In this document: positions 63,593-64,000 of the stretch, piece after piece
Numbering within the stretch: position 1 is the first letter of the stretch
Layout of the letters: each line of letters opens with the position of its first letter
Assembly (NCBI GenBank): GCA_964006375.1
Contig: OZ023269.1
Coordinates: 126,206,723 to 126,270,722, forward strand
Length of the DNA stretch: 64,000 nucleotides
Origin: Tillus elongatus
Lineage: Eukaryota > Arthropoda > Insecta > Coleoptera > Cleridae
Direction: 5' to 3'
Notes under the pieces: model-generated
What the model saw: only the letters and a program-made list of their open reading frames with translations
The model's database searches: none
What the model was told of the DNA's origin: nothing
Translations under genes and position numbers: made by a program

Positions 63593-64000
63593 TTATGTTG
63601 TTGTTGGTATACTTATTTGCAATTAGTCAGCTTCCTGATATAAAATGAAAAGCTTTTGTTTATATTTAAACTCACGTTATCTCCATTTAGCAAAGGTGAA
63701 AATATTCTTATCTATTTTGTAAAGGTCTTTATCACAAAAGATTAGTCATTTAATTATTATCAAGTAAAAAATATTAGTGGAATGTTAAGCCGGGTTCAGT
63801 TTACCGCTGTGCGTGGTAGATATTAGACGCTTTAACATTTTCTGTTAATTATTGTTTTAAATTATAACTCTGAATTGATAAATTGTGCTTATAATCTATA
63901 ATAGTGATGGATGATAATAATTGAATCAACAAAAACATTAAGAATTTATGAAGTTAAGGGGGAAGACATCTTACAGCAGATATATAAAGGTTAGTGAAAA
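63593..64000. other. A+T-rich sequence without recognised content
   Basis: No feature seen up to the window edge. Confidence 0.4.

Overview
This is a eukaryotic, almost certainly insect, genomic window. It is strongly A+T-rich apart from a few G+C-richer LINE fragments. I see no intact host gene. Nearly everything recognisable is a transposable element or its remains: at least eight LINE fragments, an internally deleted copia element with both LTRs, a solo LTR, HTH fragments of mariner-type transposases, MITEs, tRNA-derived SINE heads, and about twenty long (TA)n tracts. The protein families (arthropod LINE tails, DUF4817-like HTH, two uncharacterised arthropod families at the left edge) point to an insect; I cannot name the order.

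Layout. 1-3166 (minus): broken copies of two uncharacterised protein families, the larger resembling an RNase H-fold transposase. 3841-6434: a tRNA-like SINE, then a solo LTR split by a 2.0-kb DNA transposon with TA target duplication. 7145-8990 (minus): a copia-type element with 273-bp LTRs, GTTAT target duplication, PBS and PPT, but a large internal deletion. 8996-13400: LINE scraps and the first copies of a mosaic repeat. 13533-20896: a giant imperfect palindrome (arms about 3 kb, spacer about 0.7 kb) that itself carries four smaller inverted-repeat elements. 21230-28960: mosaic repeats, the 3' part of an RNase H-bearing LINE and a second LINE tail. 29000-38600: mosaic repeats separated by A+T-rich sequence without recognisable content. 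39000-40390: Jockey/CR1-like RT fragment. 41625-42900: a six-unit minisatellite built from the mosaic repeat. 42914-48590: LINE endonuclease fragment, an inverted-repeat MITE and the most complete mosaic repeats. 49610-51530 (minus): 5' part of an RNase H-type LINE (ORF1 plus the start of the endonuclease). 52250-58192: a reversed mosaic repeat whose (TA)n tract abuts a 2.9-kb LINE fragment. 59142-61160 (minus): LINE tails, one split by a 124-bp (TA)n-tailed insertion with an 8-bp duplication. 61430-62480: an internally deleted HTH transposase gene with a plausible GT-AG intron. 62797-63592: a last mosaic copy.

The dominant organising unit is the mosaic repeat family. Its module order is: an 11-bp hairpin (TAGTGAATTTT/AAAATTCACTA); a block containing GAGCGCGAACTAGGCCCCCT; a (TA)n tract at a fixed place; a block containing CCGATTTTGATCAAATTTGG; then either a 'V' block (GGTGGCCCATAAGTCGTTGG) or a tRNA-like SINE head; and a terminal module ending ...AACGCACTTGCTGCGTCCAGA. 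The terminal module alone forms a roughly 310-bp MITE with about 40-bp TIRs. The repeated (TA)n position, swapped interior modules and captured tRNA-like heads make this the most interesting system here. No genes act together in a host pathway.
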